64,000 nt of DNA from Cyclobacterium qasimii M12-11B (GTDB lineage Bacteria; Bacteroidota; Bacteroidia; Cytophagales; Cyclobacteriaceae): the NCBI RefSeq assembly GCF_000427295.1, contig NZ_ATNM01000004.1, positions 45,158-109,157 on the forward strand, written 5' to 3'. This document shows, one piece after another, positions 28,496-37,771 of this stretch (positions are counted from its first letter, which is position 1; each line of letters opens with the position of its first letter). Made by a program: the position numbers and the translations under genes. The notes under the pieces are model-generated. The model did no database searches. It was not told the origin of the DNA and worked only from the letters and a program-made list of their open reading frames with translations.

Positions 28496-29002
28496 ATGAA
28501 GCAGTATTTACACCCATTATTAATTTTGGGCTTTTTGCTTAGTAGTAACCATTCAGCTCAATCTCAGCAAATTCTGTTTACAATAGAACGTAGCCTAAAT
28601 AAGGATCAAATTGTATATTTTCTTCATTTGGACGAAAAAGGGCAAATTAAAGAGAAAGATCCAATTCAGATAAAATGGCTGGAAAATGAAAGAACGGGTG
28701 AATTGGTCCCTATAAACTGGATCAAGAAAAAATTTGGTTATGGTATTGATGTCCTCTCACATGAAAAGAACCAACTGACGTTCAAATTTGTCTCTTATGA
28801 CAAGAAACAATTTCTGCTAAAAAAAGACAGCTTAGGCAACTATATGGTCTTTGCCAAGATAAATGAGCGTACGATGAAAATTCATCATATTTACCTTGAA
28901 ATAGAGGGTGGTTCATTTTGGAAACCCAATATAACAGAAGTTTCCGTCACAGGATTTAATGAATTAGCGAATTCCAAGATAATAGAAAAGTTTAATCCTT
29001 GA
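28496..29002 (+). CDS. DUF4833 domain-containing exported protein
   Basis: A 168-residue protein with a signal peptide (MKQYLHPLLILGFLLSSNHSAQSQ). It shows the DUF4833 pattern: FTIERSLNKDQIVYFLHLDEKGQIKEKDPIQIKWL, then INWIKKKFGYGIDVL and the late KIHHIYLEIEGGSFWKPNITEVSVTG. The domain is beta-rich and of unknown function, common in Bacteroidota. The ATG at 28496 is preferred over the adjoining in-frame TTG. Transcribed alone, it is followed by a 770-base spacer. Confidence 0.8.
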   Translation: MKQYLHPLLILGFLLSSNHSAQSQQILFTIERSLNKDQIVYFLHLDEKGQIKEKDPIQIKWLENERTGELVPINWIKKKFGYGIDVLSHEKNQLTFKFVSYDKKQFLLKKDSLGNYMVFAKINERTMKIHHIYLEIEGGSFWKPNITEVSVTGFNELANSKIIEKFNP

Positions 29003-29771
29003 TTCCATTGCAATAAAGTATACCAAAACAATTTACCAATCCGCCGATTATTCCGGTGAAAGCATTCAATAACATTTATAAAGAAAACAAGTATATAAAT
29101 TGAATCTTAAAGACAGTCTTTAACAAGAATGGTTTTGATTTTTAAACAAACAATTAATATTAACTAAGTTTTTAATGAAATAAAATCCTTCGGCCCCATA
29201 AACCATGCCTTTTATACTTCAAATCTAAAGTGCTATGGCCAGAACAAAAACCCAATCAACTAGCTAATAAAACGATATTGGCATATAATAACCCTTTCAA
29301 GGTATTGTTCTCAGGTATAAGTACACCTATAAAAATTGCTCGCTCTTCCTTCACCGGATAAGGCGTGCCGATTTGGTCTATCCAGTCAACATAACCTAAG
29401 GACACCTCTCAGAATCTTAATGACAATTTCAGAAAAGCCAAAGAACTAAACTAACTGTAGGGTTGACATTTAGGCTCAGATTTAAAAAATAAGAAAATGT
29501 AAAAATTTTGATGATTGTGTCAACATTTCTTTGAAATTAACAGCTATAAACCTAGGCGTTAGCTATTTGTAACCTTTACCACTCTTCTCATTCGGTGGTT
29601 ACCATCAGCCCTAAAATTAAGAACAAGAATTGAATCGATTTTTATCCTTAAAATTGAGTAAATTTGTAAGAGAAAATTAATAATTCTACTTTTTTAAATG
29701 ATAAGCAAATTTGGTTGCTTTTCGGTGTATTGTATTAACCTATTTGTTAAATAAAGTAACCCTCACATCCC
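29003..29771. other. long spacer with a possible degenerate coding remnant
   Basis: 769 bases between the DUF4833 and DUF2652 genes. On the minus strand, about 29262-29408, an open stretch of about 48 codons between stops reads VSLGYVDWIDQIGTPYPVKE and then ERAIFIGVLIPENNTLKG. This has protein-like composition but no ATG and no known family. It may be a gene remnant or chance. The rest shows nothing. Confidence 0.3.
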
Positions 29772-30866
29772 ATGCATGCTTTTTCACCCATTACGGATTC
29801 AAACACTGGGATTATTTTCATCCCAGATATAAGCGGGTTCACCCAATTCATCAAACAAACTGAAATCAGTCATAGTCAACACATTATCACTGAATTACTA
29901 GAATTAATCATTAAAGAAACGGGCGAAGAATTTTCCGTTTCAGAAATAGAAGGAGATGCCGTTCTCTTTTACAATACCAATTCATCACCTGATTTTGAAA
30001 AACTTACACAACTCTGTATAAGGATCTTCAAGAAATTTCATCAGCATCTTAAATATTATGCCAGGGATAGAATTTGCCAATGCGGTGCCTGTAACTCCAC
30101 AGAAAAATTATCACTTAAGTTTATTTTACACTCAGGTACCATTACCCGGTATGAAGTAGGTGGCCACCAAAAACTTCTGGGAGAAGACGTAATTGTGGCC
30201 CACAGGTTTTTAAAAAACAATATCAAACAACCAGAATACATCCTTTTCAGTGAAAACTTCATAAAAGCATCAAAAATAGAGGCCACTCAATTGGAAACAC
30301 TCAGCATGAATGAAGAGAAATTAGAAGGTTTGGGTAATACGATTTTTTATTACCAGCCTCTACGTTCTTACAAGGAGCATATCGAAGAACCGCCTCCAAG
30401 AAGTGCCATTGCATTCCCTCAAATAAAAACTGGCAGGATGGTAGAAATACTCGCCCAACCAAAAGAGCTACTGCTAATGCTGGCAGAACCCGATCATCGG
30501 ATTAAATGGATGAAAAGTCTAAAAAGAATCACTTTAAGAGATCAAAAAATTAACCGGATTTTATCTTCGCATGAATGCTTGATTGGTGCCAATCAACTTG
30601 AAGTTTCAATAGAGGATGTGATTGCTAATGACCTGGGCATTAAACTTTTTGAAAGGGCTCGAATGAAGCGTCCTCAGATTGATTTTATCGTGCTTTACCA
30701 TTTGGAAAAAGTGGACGGCAAAACAACACGAATAGGTATTGGAAATCATTTTTTCAAATCAAAAAATTGGGCGACGAACCTTTTTCTACTTCCAGTGCTA
30801 TCGTTTATGTTTCGGTTTTTAAATCAAATCAACCTTCGAAGACTTAAGAAATACGCTGAAAAATAA
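29772..30866 (+). CDS. DUF2652 (nucleotidyl-cyclase-like) fused to SRPBCC/START-like domain
   Basis: A 364-residue cytoplasmic protein. Residues about 10-205 match DUF2652, which has a class III nucleotidyl cyclase-like fold: IIFIPDISGFTQFI (first metal-Asp region), VSEIEGDAVLFY (GDA turn), and FILHSGTITRYEVGGHQKLLGEDVIVAHRF. A CQCGAC motif near residue 100 is a possible metal site. Residues about 215-364 look like an SRPBCC (polyketide cyclase/START) ligand-binding domain, with MVEILAQPKELLLMLAEPDHRIKWM and DGKTTRIGIGNHFF. Whether it makes a cyclic nucleotide is unknown. It could couple lipid or small-ligand sensing to signalling. Transcribed alone. Confidence 0.8.
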   Translation: MHAFSPITDSNTGIIFIPDISGFTQFIKQTEISHSQHIITELLELIIKETGEEFSVSEIEGDAVLFYNTNSSPDFEKLTQLCIRIFKKFHQHLKYYARDRICQCGACNSTEKLSLKFILHSGTITRYEVGGHQKLLGEDVIVAHRFLKNNIKQPEYILFSENFIKASKIEATQLETLSMNEEKLEGLGNTIFYYQPLRSYKEHIEEPPPRSAIAFPQIKTGRMVEILAQPKELLLMLAEPDHRIKWMKSLKRITLRDQKINRILSSHECLIGANQLEVSIEDVIANDLGIKLFERARMKRPQIDFIVLYHLEKVDGKTTRIGIGNHFFKSKNWATNLFLLPVLSFMFRFLNQINLRRLKKYAEK

Positions 30867-31029
30867 CCGCAATAATAGACAAACGAATATAACAATCTTT
30901 AAATTCTTCTATTACAAAGGCTCAAGACGTCACATTTGAATATAAAGTATTTTTTTTGTCAGGAAAAGTTAAAATCACCGTCTTATATGGTTAAAAGATT
31001 TAGCTATAAGTAAAAGCGGTATTCAACAA

Positions 31030-31737
31030 ATGTGTACAGTATCCTATATCCCCCTGGCCGATGGCTATTTACTGACCTCGAGCAGGGATGAATTTATTAA
31101 TAAAGAAACTCTTCCACCAATTAGTTACTCCCATTTTGGTAACAAGATCACCTATCCGAAGGATGTACGTTCTGGTGGAACTTGGATCGCTGGTTCCAAT
31201 AATGAAACCGTTGTTTGTTTATTAAATGGAGCTTTTGAGAAGCACCAAAAAAAGCCAACACAGGTAACAAGCAGAGGGAAAATGGTAATTCAATCCTTAG
31301 AATACGATGACGTTGAAGTATTCATTGATAAATTCGATTTTAACCAAGTGGAACCTTTTACATTTTTGAAGATAAAGGATCGGTTGTTTTATGAACTAAG
31401 ATGGAATGGGGAATCCACTTTTTTAAACAAACTAGACAAAGACAAACCGAAAATTTGGTCATCACCCACCCTATATACTCCAAAACAACGAATTGTAAGG
31501 GAAAAATGGTTTCTCGGATGGCTCATTACCAATTCCGAACATCCTGATTTTAATATAATGGGTTTTCATAACAAACAGCATGGTGATGACAAAACCTTCG
31601 ATATTTTAATGAAAAGGCCTGATGGAATGCAAACGGTTAGCATCACCCAAATTCATAACTCCAGATTTGCTCCTTCGATGACCCATCTTGATTTAAAAAC
31701 TAAAGAAACCTACGGACCTTCTTATTTCACAGTTTAA
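31030..31737 (+). CDS. NRDE family (TANGO2-like) protein
   Basis: A 235-residue protein of the NRDE/TANGO2 family. The start MCTVSYIP exposes Cys2, the conserved residue of the family, as in Ntn-hydrolase-like proteins. SSRDEF stands in the place of the family-naming NRDE motif. GGTWIAGSNN follows as usual. The C-terminal half includes SSPTLYTPKQRIVREKWF and the SITQIHNSRFA strand. The proposed role in family members is heme or lipid handling or hydrolase activity, not settled. Transcribed alone, about 160 bases after the DUF2652 gene. Confidence 0.85.
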   Translation: MCTVSYIPLADGYLLTSSRDEFINKETLPPISYSHFGNKITYPKDVRSGGTWIAGSNNETVVCLLNGAFEKHQKKPTQVTSRGKMVIQSLEYDDVEVFIDKFDFNQVEPFTFLKIKDRLFYELRWNGESTFLNKLDKDKPKIWSSPTLYTPKQRIVREKWFLGWLITNSEHPDFNIMGFHNKQHGDDKTFDILMKRPDGMQTVSITQIHNSRFAPSMTHLDLKTKETYGPSYFTV

Positions 31738-31890
31738 CTCATTTCTAAGCTTAAAATCTTTAATTAAGGTGGAAACCATGCCTTTGTTGCTATTTTTTAT
31801 AAAGAATAACACCAAGCTAAAAAAGGAAACGGGCTAAAATAAGCATGCAATTTAGTTTGGTGTTACCTGTAATTTATCAAATACACCAGT

Positions 31891-31929
31891 AAAAAAAAAG
31901 TGCAAGGCACATAATTGCGCCCTGCACTT
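31891..31929 (-). terminator. Rho-independent terminator of the YceI transcript
   Basis: Read on the minus strand, AAGTGCAGGGC pairs with GCCTTGCACTT (one mismatch) and is followed at once by nine T (A run 31891-31899 on plus). It sits 23 bases after the YceI stop, a textbook intrinsic terminator. Confidence 0.85.
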
Positions 31930-31952
31930 AAACAATCCATCATCAACCTAAT

Positions 31953-32516
31953 TTACTTGTCGTATTCACCTATAAAGGTGATTTCAATGGTTTTTGCGAT
32001 ATTGGAATCGGGTTTCCCTTTTTCAAAAGTAATACCATAATCAGCAAGAGTAATTTCAAAGGTGCTTTCTGCGGAGACTTTGCCACCACTTACAGTGATT
32101 GTTCCTTTTTCATCAACCTCTTTCGACTCCCCTTTGATCGTCATAGTACCCTTAACGGATGCCTCATAACTGCCGTCTTTTGCAAAATCCACCTCGTCAA
32201 AATTCGTGATTTTCCCAACAAATTTGGATTTTGGAAATGACTTGGTATCCAAGAAGTTTTTGCTATTGTAATGCTTTTGCATTAGGGCTTTTTCAAATTC
32301 AAAACTTTGCATGGGTACTGAAAACACGATATCTCCAGTTGAGGTATCAAGCGTACTAGTGGCTTTGTAATTATCAGCAGTAATGTCCTCCACAGGTGTA
32401 GAAGAGAAAAAGCTAATATGCGTTTTTTGGCTGATGAGCTTTTCTACAGGAGAAACAAAAGCAGCTGTGGCAAGCATAATAATTGGGAGGGCTAAAACAA
32501 TTGATCTAATTTTCAT
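31953..32516 (-). CDS. YceI family protein
   Basis: A 187-residue exported protein with a signal peptide (MKIRSIVLALPIIMLATAAFV). It shows the YceI lipocalin-like pattern: THISFFSSTPVEDITADN, FSVPMQSFEFEKALMQKHYNSKNFLD, FPKSKFVGKI, and KGTMTIKGESKEVDEKGTI. YceI proteins bind isoprenoid-type lipids in the periplasm. It is second in a two-gene unit after the OB-fold gene (24-base gap) and ends at a strong terminator. Confidence 0.92.
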   Translation of the reverse strand: MKIRSIVLALPIIMLATAAFVSPVEKLISQKTHISFFSSTPVEDITADNYKATSTLDTSTGDIVFSVPMQSFEFEKALMQKHYNSKNFLDTKSFPKSKFVGKITNFDEVDFAKDGSYEASVKGTMTIKGESKEVDEKGTITVSGGKVSAESTFEITLADYGITFEKGKPDSNIAKTIEITFIGEYDK

Positions 32517-32540
32517 AATTTTTAAATTTGTGTTGATTAA

Positions 32541-33020
32541 TTATATACTTGTGACCAAGTCACATTTTTCCATGATTACATTCTCATACATTTCCAGGTC
32601 AGCATCATAATTGGCTCCGGAGCGGATGACTCCTTTTACTTTTATTTTTTGACCAACTTTTATTAACTGACTTAAATCTTCTTGACCAGGTAAAAAAGTA
32701 CAACTTACACCAGCCACTTCACCTTGGGCTTTAAGTAGAATAACCGTCTGTTCGTTAAAATCCTTACTAATTTTCGACACTTCTCCCTCTACCTCAAGGA
32801 TCTTAGACTCTCCGGATTCATCAAGGTATTTGTCATACGCCGTTTCACCATTGCTTAGAAATTCATCCACCAATTCCTTTGAAGAAATACCAAAATCGGT
32901 TTGAGTAGATTGAACATCCCTATGTGGCATGTTTAAAAGATAAGTTACTATCCCGACACCAATGACTGCTGATACCGCAAGGACAATGAGTAAAGGCTTA
33001 AGCCATTTGTATTTTTTCAT
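32541..33020 (-). CDS. membrane-anchored OB-fold (tRNA_anti-like) protein
   Basis: A 159-residue protein with an N-terminal membrane anchor (about residues 9-29) and a periplasmic OB-fold: LEVEGEVSKISKDFNEQTVILLKA, then GVSCTFLPGQEDLSQLIKVGQKIKVKGVIRSG. Such tRNA_anti-like domains next to YceI are frequent in Bacteroidota, so the two proteins probably work together. It is the first gene of the unit; the promoter must lie in 33021-33100, where I see an unusual GGGGGCTACGACTAATC stretch. Confidence 0.75.
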   Translation of the reverse strand: MKKYKWLKPLLIVLAVSAVIGVGIVTYLLNMPHRDVQSTQTDFGISSKELVDEFLSNGETAYDKYLDESGESKILEVEGEVSKISKDFNEQTVILLKAQGEVAGVSCTFLPGQEDLSQLIKVGQKIKVKGVIRSGANYDADLEMYENVIMEKCDLVTSI

Positions 33021-33409
33021 GGTTATTGATTTTGATTTCGCTTGATTAGTCGTAGCCCCCTATCTTTCCTGACCGAATTGAGCGGTTTATTTGAAAAAAA
33101 AAGTGAAATACCTCAAAAAAGGCAATAAATCCAACAATTAGGTTCTTTATGCCCCATCGCTGGATTCTAGCATATCAGGTAAGGATTTGAGGATGACAAT
33201 TAATGAGATTTCACCTCCATAGGTATTTGATTAACATTAAATTACATCATTAAAAAGAGCGATTGAATTACATATAAAGTATAGTACAGCTATTATCGTT
33301 AATGAATAAAATCACCGCATTGAAAAGTAGTATTGACAGGTATTATTAAACCCATATTTTTTCAAGTCATTTTTAAAAAGTAACCTGAGCTAGCAAATTT
33401 AACTTGATA

Positions 33410-33539
33410 TTTTGTTAGCATTGTTGCAGTAAAAAATCAACAATGCTGCCAAAATTGTGTTGTTCTTATTGTTTTTACCAGGGAATTATACGCAAACTAT
33501 TAAATCAAAAAATCCACGAGCGCTAACCCGTGGATTTTT
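33410..33539 (+). repeat. composite palindromic element, copy 2
   Basis: Hairpin A has 17-bp arms with two mismatches, 33410-33426 (ending AGCATTGTTG) and 33438-33454 (starting CAACAATGCT), around a CAG-plus-A-run loop. Hairpin B has perfect 11-bp arms, AAAAATCCACG (33508-33518) and CGTGGATTTTT (33529-33539). Hairpin B lies 72 bases past the stop of the minus-strand gene at 33611, so it may also act as its terminator. The remainder of spacer 33021-33610 shows nothing else. Confidence 0.65.
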
Positions 33540-33610
33540 CATTAATGCAATTACGTAATTAAAAAGACATTCATTTATAAGGGGATTTTCAACTGCCCCT
33601 AAGGCTTTGC

Positions 33611-34525
33611 TTAGTCCAACCTTTTGCCATTTTCATCCCAACCTGTTGCACAAAAATGGGAAGCATCCGGAGTGGTATATTTTACCTTTGCAAGTGCTGG
33701 TGTTTTTAGCTTTTTATGTCCTTGAATTCTCGATTCCAAAGAAAAATCCAATATACCACTGCTAAGCATGGTTCGCTCTACCGGATAAGGAGCTTCTCCT
33801 GTTTCAAACAAAATCTCAATATTTTTCACAAGACATCCAAAGTGATGGTGTGGTTTGCCTTGCAAACGCATCAATGTAGAGAATGGCTTTGGCGTATCTT
33901 CCAATTCAACTGCTATAGTAAAGTCCTGAACCAAACCTGTCAATAAGAAAGCTGCAACTTTCAGCCCGTCATTGTAATCTACTACAAAAACCGCTGGGGA
34001 TTTCACCAATTCCTTCATATTACCCTCTACTTTGGTGAGACTATGGGAAATTGCTTCTTTGAACAACTTGTTGGCCCAGCTATTCTTTTCCAGGAATTGC
34101 CAGCAATCATCCCCTTCGAGGCATTGAACAGCTTTCACCCCTGTTTCTCCTCCTTTTCTACGCTCCACTACCGACTGAATGGAATCCAGCAGATGAAACC
34201 CATAAATATCCAAACCACTATAAGAGATGCCCACCGCATATTTCTGCGCTTCTCCATATGGCGTATCAATTGCAGGAATACGCCATGCTACAGGAACTGA
34301 GGAGCCTGCTAACATAGGGAAATCAAGTTCTTTAGAAATCTCCACCATACGTTTCGCCTGTCTCCAACTGTAAGAAAGATGCTTGTCATTGAAAACAGGT
34401 ACAGACGTTTTAGTCTCTCTAAAAACATCCGTAATTTTCAAAAACATTTCAAATCGTGGATATTGCTTTTGCTCTTTGTCATTCATTCTATAAACTCCGT
34501 GCTCTCCTATAAGCAAAAACGGCAT
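33611..34525 (-). CDS. C-terminal fragment of the split unknown protein
   Basis: This 304-residue frame (MPFLLIGEHGVYRMND...) is the continuation of the N-terminal fragment in the next frame. Its ATG is an artefact of the shift; it has no signal peptide. It contains VFRETKTSVPVFNDKHLS, FPMLAGSSVPVAWRIPAIDTPYG and the C-terminal beta-rich part. Confidence 0.75.
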   Translation of the reverse strand: MPFLLIGEHGVYRMNDKEQKQYPRFEMFLKITDVFRETKTSVPVFNDKHLSYSWRQAKRMVEISKELDFPMLAGSSVPVAWRIPAIDTPYGEAQKYAVGISYSGLDIYGFHLLDSIQSVVERRKGGETGVKAVQCLEGDDCWQFLEKNSWANKLFKEAISHSLTKVEGNMKELVKSPAVFVVDYNDGLKVAAFLLTGLVQDFTIAVELEDTPKPFSTLMRLQGKPHHHFGCLVKNIEILFETGEAPYPVERTMLSSGILDFSLESRIQGHKKLKTPALAKVKYTTPDASHFCATGWDENGKRLD

Positions 34526-34904
34526 CTACCTCCAGTTTGTCACCGCCCAAAGTAAGGGCATCAGCAACAGTCCGAAAAATGGGAACACCATATTTCTTAG
34601 CCATGTCACGGCTCATATCCGTATCAGGAACCTGCTCAGTAAACATGGAAACGATTTTCGATCTTGGAAAAGGATCCATACCGTCTTGGTTGTATCCCTC
34701 AAGGTATTTGCCAACAATCACATCTGCATGTGAATTTGGTCTATATTCTGTTAGAATGGCCGCTATTCTTTTGGGCCTACCGGGAATAAAATCCCTCGAA
34801 TTCCCTTTATTAGAAGTCTCCGCTTTCACTGGGGACATGGATAGTAATTGCCCAGGCAATAAGGGCGTAATGGCAAGATATCTAAGAAGTTCCCTACGTT
34901 TCAT
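34488..34904 (-). CDS. N-terminal fragment of the split unknown protein
   Basis: A 138-residue fragment with the true start and signal peptide. It leaves frame in the A5 run at 34515-34519 and ends with an unrelated AYRRARSL tail. Confidence 0.75.
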   Translation of the reverse strand: MKRRELLRYLAITPLLPGQLLSMSPVKAETSNKGNSRDFIPGRPKRIAAILTEYRPNSHADVIVGKYLEGYNQDGMDPFPRSKIVSMFTEQVPDTDMSRDMAKKYGVPIFRTVADALTLGGDKLEVDAVFAYRRARSL

Positions 34905-35102
34905 CTTATGTTTTTATGTTAAGTTAATGGTTATATTTAAGTCTGAGACCGGTTTCCCGGTTTTTTAACAACTTCTTTATGCTAGTTTTGATGGCAAAGA
35001 CTAAATTTAATTTCCGAATCCCCCGAAAAACCAGGTTCAACAAAAAAGCATATCAAAGAAGTGTTTTTTTTTAATTCAATTCTGCAGTGAATAACTTAAA
35101 GG

Positions 35103-35879
35103 TTATTGAAATTTCAAGGTGCCAAAAAACTTAGGCAAATGAAAATTTGGTTTTGGGTTATCAACATATGACCAGGTCAGGAAGTTTGGGTTACTTGTCC
35201 TACTTCCTGTCTTGTAAAAGTTGGCTTTCCAAATTGTACCACTTTCAGGCTGGGTAACTTTCGAATGGTTCTTTAACATGGAGAGAGGTATCCGATACTC
35301 AATGGTCCAAGTCGTCGCCTCAGTAATTTCAGGGTCCACCACTTTAGGCAGAGAATGGGCAATTTCTATCTGATCAATGTCTTCCTTTCCTAATTTTGTG
35401 AATTTATCCCAGGGTTTTGCAACATAAAATATAAGCGGTGTACCACCAGCATTGATTTCCAGGTTAAAATAACTCAATGGCAAGTCGGTATCAGGTGAAA
35501 AGAAAAATTCAACACAGGAATCTCCAGAAACATTGCCATTATATTCCTGTACAACGGAACGAACATACCGGTCTTCCACTTTGAAAATACCATAGATGTT
35601 TTCATCATCATACATCAATTTGGCTTTGACCTTTGGAAGAAACTTAGGCTCAGTCCCCATATTGTAATCGAGGGTTACAGCTTCGATCTTTTTCCATTGT
35701 TTTTTATCCCAATCTGCATCTATCGGATTTGAGCGTTTAAGTTTTTTTACCAGGTATTGGGCTTCGTCTTTCGATTGTTCATATTTATTACTCACTTCTA
35801 TCGTTTTATCCTCTCCTATCAGATTCATGATAAATGGCCAATATATAAGGAAAGACCATGTAAATAATTTCGTTCTCAT
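35103..35879 (-). CDS. carbohydrate-binding family 9-like exported protein
   Basis: A 258-residue exported protein with a short signal segment. The domain shows CBM9/DOMON-like features: SNPIDADWDKKQWKKIEAV at the start, LMYDDENIYGIFKVED, SCVEFFFSPD, YFNLEINAGGTPLIFY, and WTIEYRIPLSMLKNH. Stand-alone proteins of this type bind sugars or other ligands at the cell surface. It sits between SusD2 and the split unknown gene on the same strand, separated from SusD2 by a terminator-like hairpin. Confidence 0.8.
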   Translation of the reverse strand: MRTKLFTWSFLIYWPFIMNLIGEDKTIEVSNKYEQSKDEAQYLVKKLKRSNPIDADWDKKQWKKIEAVTLDYNMGTEPKFLPKVKAKLMYDDENIYGIFKVEDRYVRSVVQEYNGNVSGDSCVEFFFSPDTDLPLSYFNLEINAGGTPLIFYVAKPWDKFTKLGKEDIDQIEIAHSLPKVVDPEITEATTWTIEYRIPLSMLKNHSKVTQPESGTIWKANFYKTGSRTSNPNFLTWSYVDNPKPNFHLPKFFGTLKFQ

Positions 35880-36053
35880 AATTTTAATGTTTTTTCAATG
35901 ATGGTAATAGACCTAAGGTTTTTTTAAGATCTGATTTAGCTATTGGGCTACTAAATTTATCGATTAACTCTTGGAAAAGCACCCATAAATCTCATTTCTA
36001 CCTAGAAAATGAGTTTCAAATCTGCAATTCACGACTGAATATAAATAAAACTA

Positions 36054-36086
36054 TAATAGGATGGCTATAAAATAACCATCCTATTA
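36054..36086 (-). terminator. terminator after SusD2
   Basis: TAATAGGATGG (36054-36064) and CCATCCTATTA (36076-36086) form an 11-bp stem. On the minus strand it is followed by T-rich DNA (TAGTTTTATTTATA). It lies 67 bases beyond the SusD2 stop, inside the 273-base gap to the CBM9-like gene. Confidence 0.65.
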
Positions 36087-36152
36087 AAATTTTATTCTAG
36101 CGGTCAGAATCAACCTTCATTTGTATTAAAATAGCCAATGAATCAATGGGTG

Positions 36153-37709
36153 TTAATTTCCCACATCCCACCAAAGACGTGTACTGACTTTATCTCCTCC
36201 ATCGCCTAGCAAGGATGTTGCTGCCTCTACAGCATTGCCGTTGGATGTTCTTTCTAAGTCAAGGAATACAATCCGACGGATCATTTCATCAGCTTCGATA
36301 TCATCATTGTCAGAGTGAATAAGTGGATACATTTTAGGGTAGCCTGATCTTCTCATTTCAGCCCAACCTTCCATTCCATTAGGAAAGAGTGCCAACCACT
36401 TTTGTGTACCTACTTGCTCTCTTTGCTTCTCCAGATCAGAAGAAAACTTCACCGGAATATCTGTCAAAGGAGGCGTATTCCATCCATTTTCAGGTGCAGG
36501 AGCAATAGGCAAACTCGTTCCATTGATGTACTCGCTAATTACAGCATCATCCATAATGCCCCAAGTTCGAAGGGACATTTCAATGCCTTTATTATAAAGC
36601 TCTTCAGCTGTGCCGCCCATGTTCCAACCATTTAATGCCCCTTCTGCTCGAAGGAAATAAGCTTCTGCAGAATACATTACCGTCATCGGGTTTGTACTCT
36701 GATTTTCCGGATGGAACCTTGAGCTAAGATTTGAAGTGTAATCGTACGTATTAAAACCAAGCGTTTGTTCTGCAGGGATCATACCACTTCTGGCTCCTCT
36801 CCATTCTCCATCGGCTTTCGCTGGCTCGAAATAGATAGCAAGGCGCGGATCATTATAGCCCAACAAAAGGCTTTCCATATTCGCACTCATCCTAAATTCG
36901 TTCCATGCACTAATACGATTCAAGCCATTAAAATTGGCAGAGGTAGGTGCCATAAATGCATCCTCGGTATAATTCTCCATCACTCCACCAGCTAAAGCAG
37001 CTTCCGCTTCAACTCGGGCCATTTCTGGCTCAACACCAGATATCCTTAAGGCTAGTCGCAAACGCAAAGTGTTACCGAATTTCAACCATTTTTCATTGTC
37101 TCCCTGATAAATAAGGTCTTTTTCCTGGTAGGAAACGATGTCCAAATTATTTTTCAGATCTGTTGTTGCCTCTTCTAATTCTTTAAAGAAATCATAATAA
37201 ATGTCCTTTTGAGAATCATATGCGATTTCTAGGCCATCAGAGCCAATCTCAGAATAAGGAATAGGGCCAAAATAATCTGTTGTCCTGTTCATTATAAAAA
37301 CTCTCCATATACGTGCAATTGCATTCAATGTCGGAAGGTCTCCACCATTTGTCTCATTGACAATGGTAAATAAAGAAGGTAAAGTAGACACATACGTTCC
37401 CGTCCAAAAACTCCTCATCCAGGATTGATTGATAACATATCTGTGTGAAGCAAAGGCTGGCTGTGTACCTGCAAAGAACTGTGCATAGGTATCTGCTGTC
37501 AAATTTTGACCAGTCTGATAACTACCTTGGTTCCAACCTCTATACAAGGCATTTGGAAACAATGATTTCACATCCTCAGGACTGAGGGTTTCAAGCCCTG
37601 TAGGACTTGTATTTCTTGCTTCAAAATTTTCCGTACATGCCCCTAATAAGCCAGAAAACAGTAGTAACCCTACGGCTAACTTTTTTGGAATGAAGTTTTT
37701 ATAGTTCAT
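36153..37709 (-). CDS. SusD/RagB-like nutrient-binding lipoprotein (SusD2)
   Basis: A 518-residue outer-membrane lipoprotein of the SusD-like_2 type. I chose the ATG at 37707-37709 because it leads into a lipoprotein signal (KLAVGLLLFSGLLGAC). The in-frame ATG at 37739 adds ten basic residues. Family features: SPEDVKSLFPNALYRG, a repeated W-rich FWTGTY segment, LRLRLALRISG, MYSAEAYFLRAEGALNGW, and FPNGMEGWAEMRRSGYPKMYP near the C-terminus. It caps SusC2; the two genes are nearly contiguous. Confidence 0.93.
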   Translation of the reverse strand: MNYKNFIPKKLAVGLLLFSGLLGACTENFEARNTSPTGLETLSPEDVKSLFPNALYRGWNQGSYQTGQNLTADTYAQFFAGTQPAFASHRYVINQSWMRSFWTGTYVSTLPSLFTIVNETNGGDLPTLNAIARIWRVFIMNRTTDYFGPIPYSEIGSDGLEIAYDSQKDIYYDFFKELEEATTDLKNNLDIVSYQEKDLIYQGDNEKWLKFGNTLRLRLALRISGVEPEMARVEAEAALAGGVMENYTEDAFMAPTSANFNGLNRISAWNEFRMSANMESLLLGYNDPRLAIYFEPAKADGEWRGARSGMIPAEQTLGFNTYDYTSNLSSRFHPENQSTNPMTVMYSAEAYFLRAEGALNGWNMGGTAEELYNKGIEMSLRTWGIMDDAVISEYINGTSLPIAPAPENGWNTPPLTDIPVKFSSDLEKQREQVGTQKWLALFPNGMEGWAEMRRSGYPKMYPLIHSDNDDIEADEMIRRIVFLDLERTSNGNAVEAATSLLGDGGDKVSTRLWWDVGN

Positions 37710-37771
37710 TTTTCGTAATTTTTTAATGGAAGTTTTCATAAGTGTTGGTATTTAAAATGTCAACTTTAAAT

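Larger units (their letters stand above)
33611..34904 (-). pseudogene. exported protein of unknown function, split by one-base insertion in a homopolymer
   Basis: Removing one base from the A5 run (34515-34519) joins two fragments into a 430-residue protein: ...LEVDAVLLIGEHGVYRMNDKEQ.... The N-terminus MKRRELLRYLAITPLLPGQLL is a signal peptide with a weak Tat-like start. The core has IAAILTEYRPNSHADVIVGKYL, SKIVSMFTEQVPDTDMSR, AKKYGVPIF and FNDKHLSYSW segments that I recall from large unannotated families in Planctomycetes and marine Bacteroidota. The Rossmann-like first half suggests a nucleotide- or sugar-binding fold, not proven. It lies at the end of the SusC2/SusD2/CBM9 group on the same strand. 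Confidence 0.75.
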
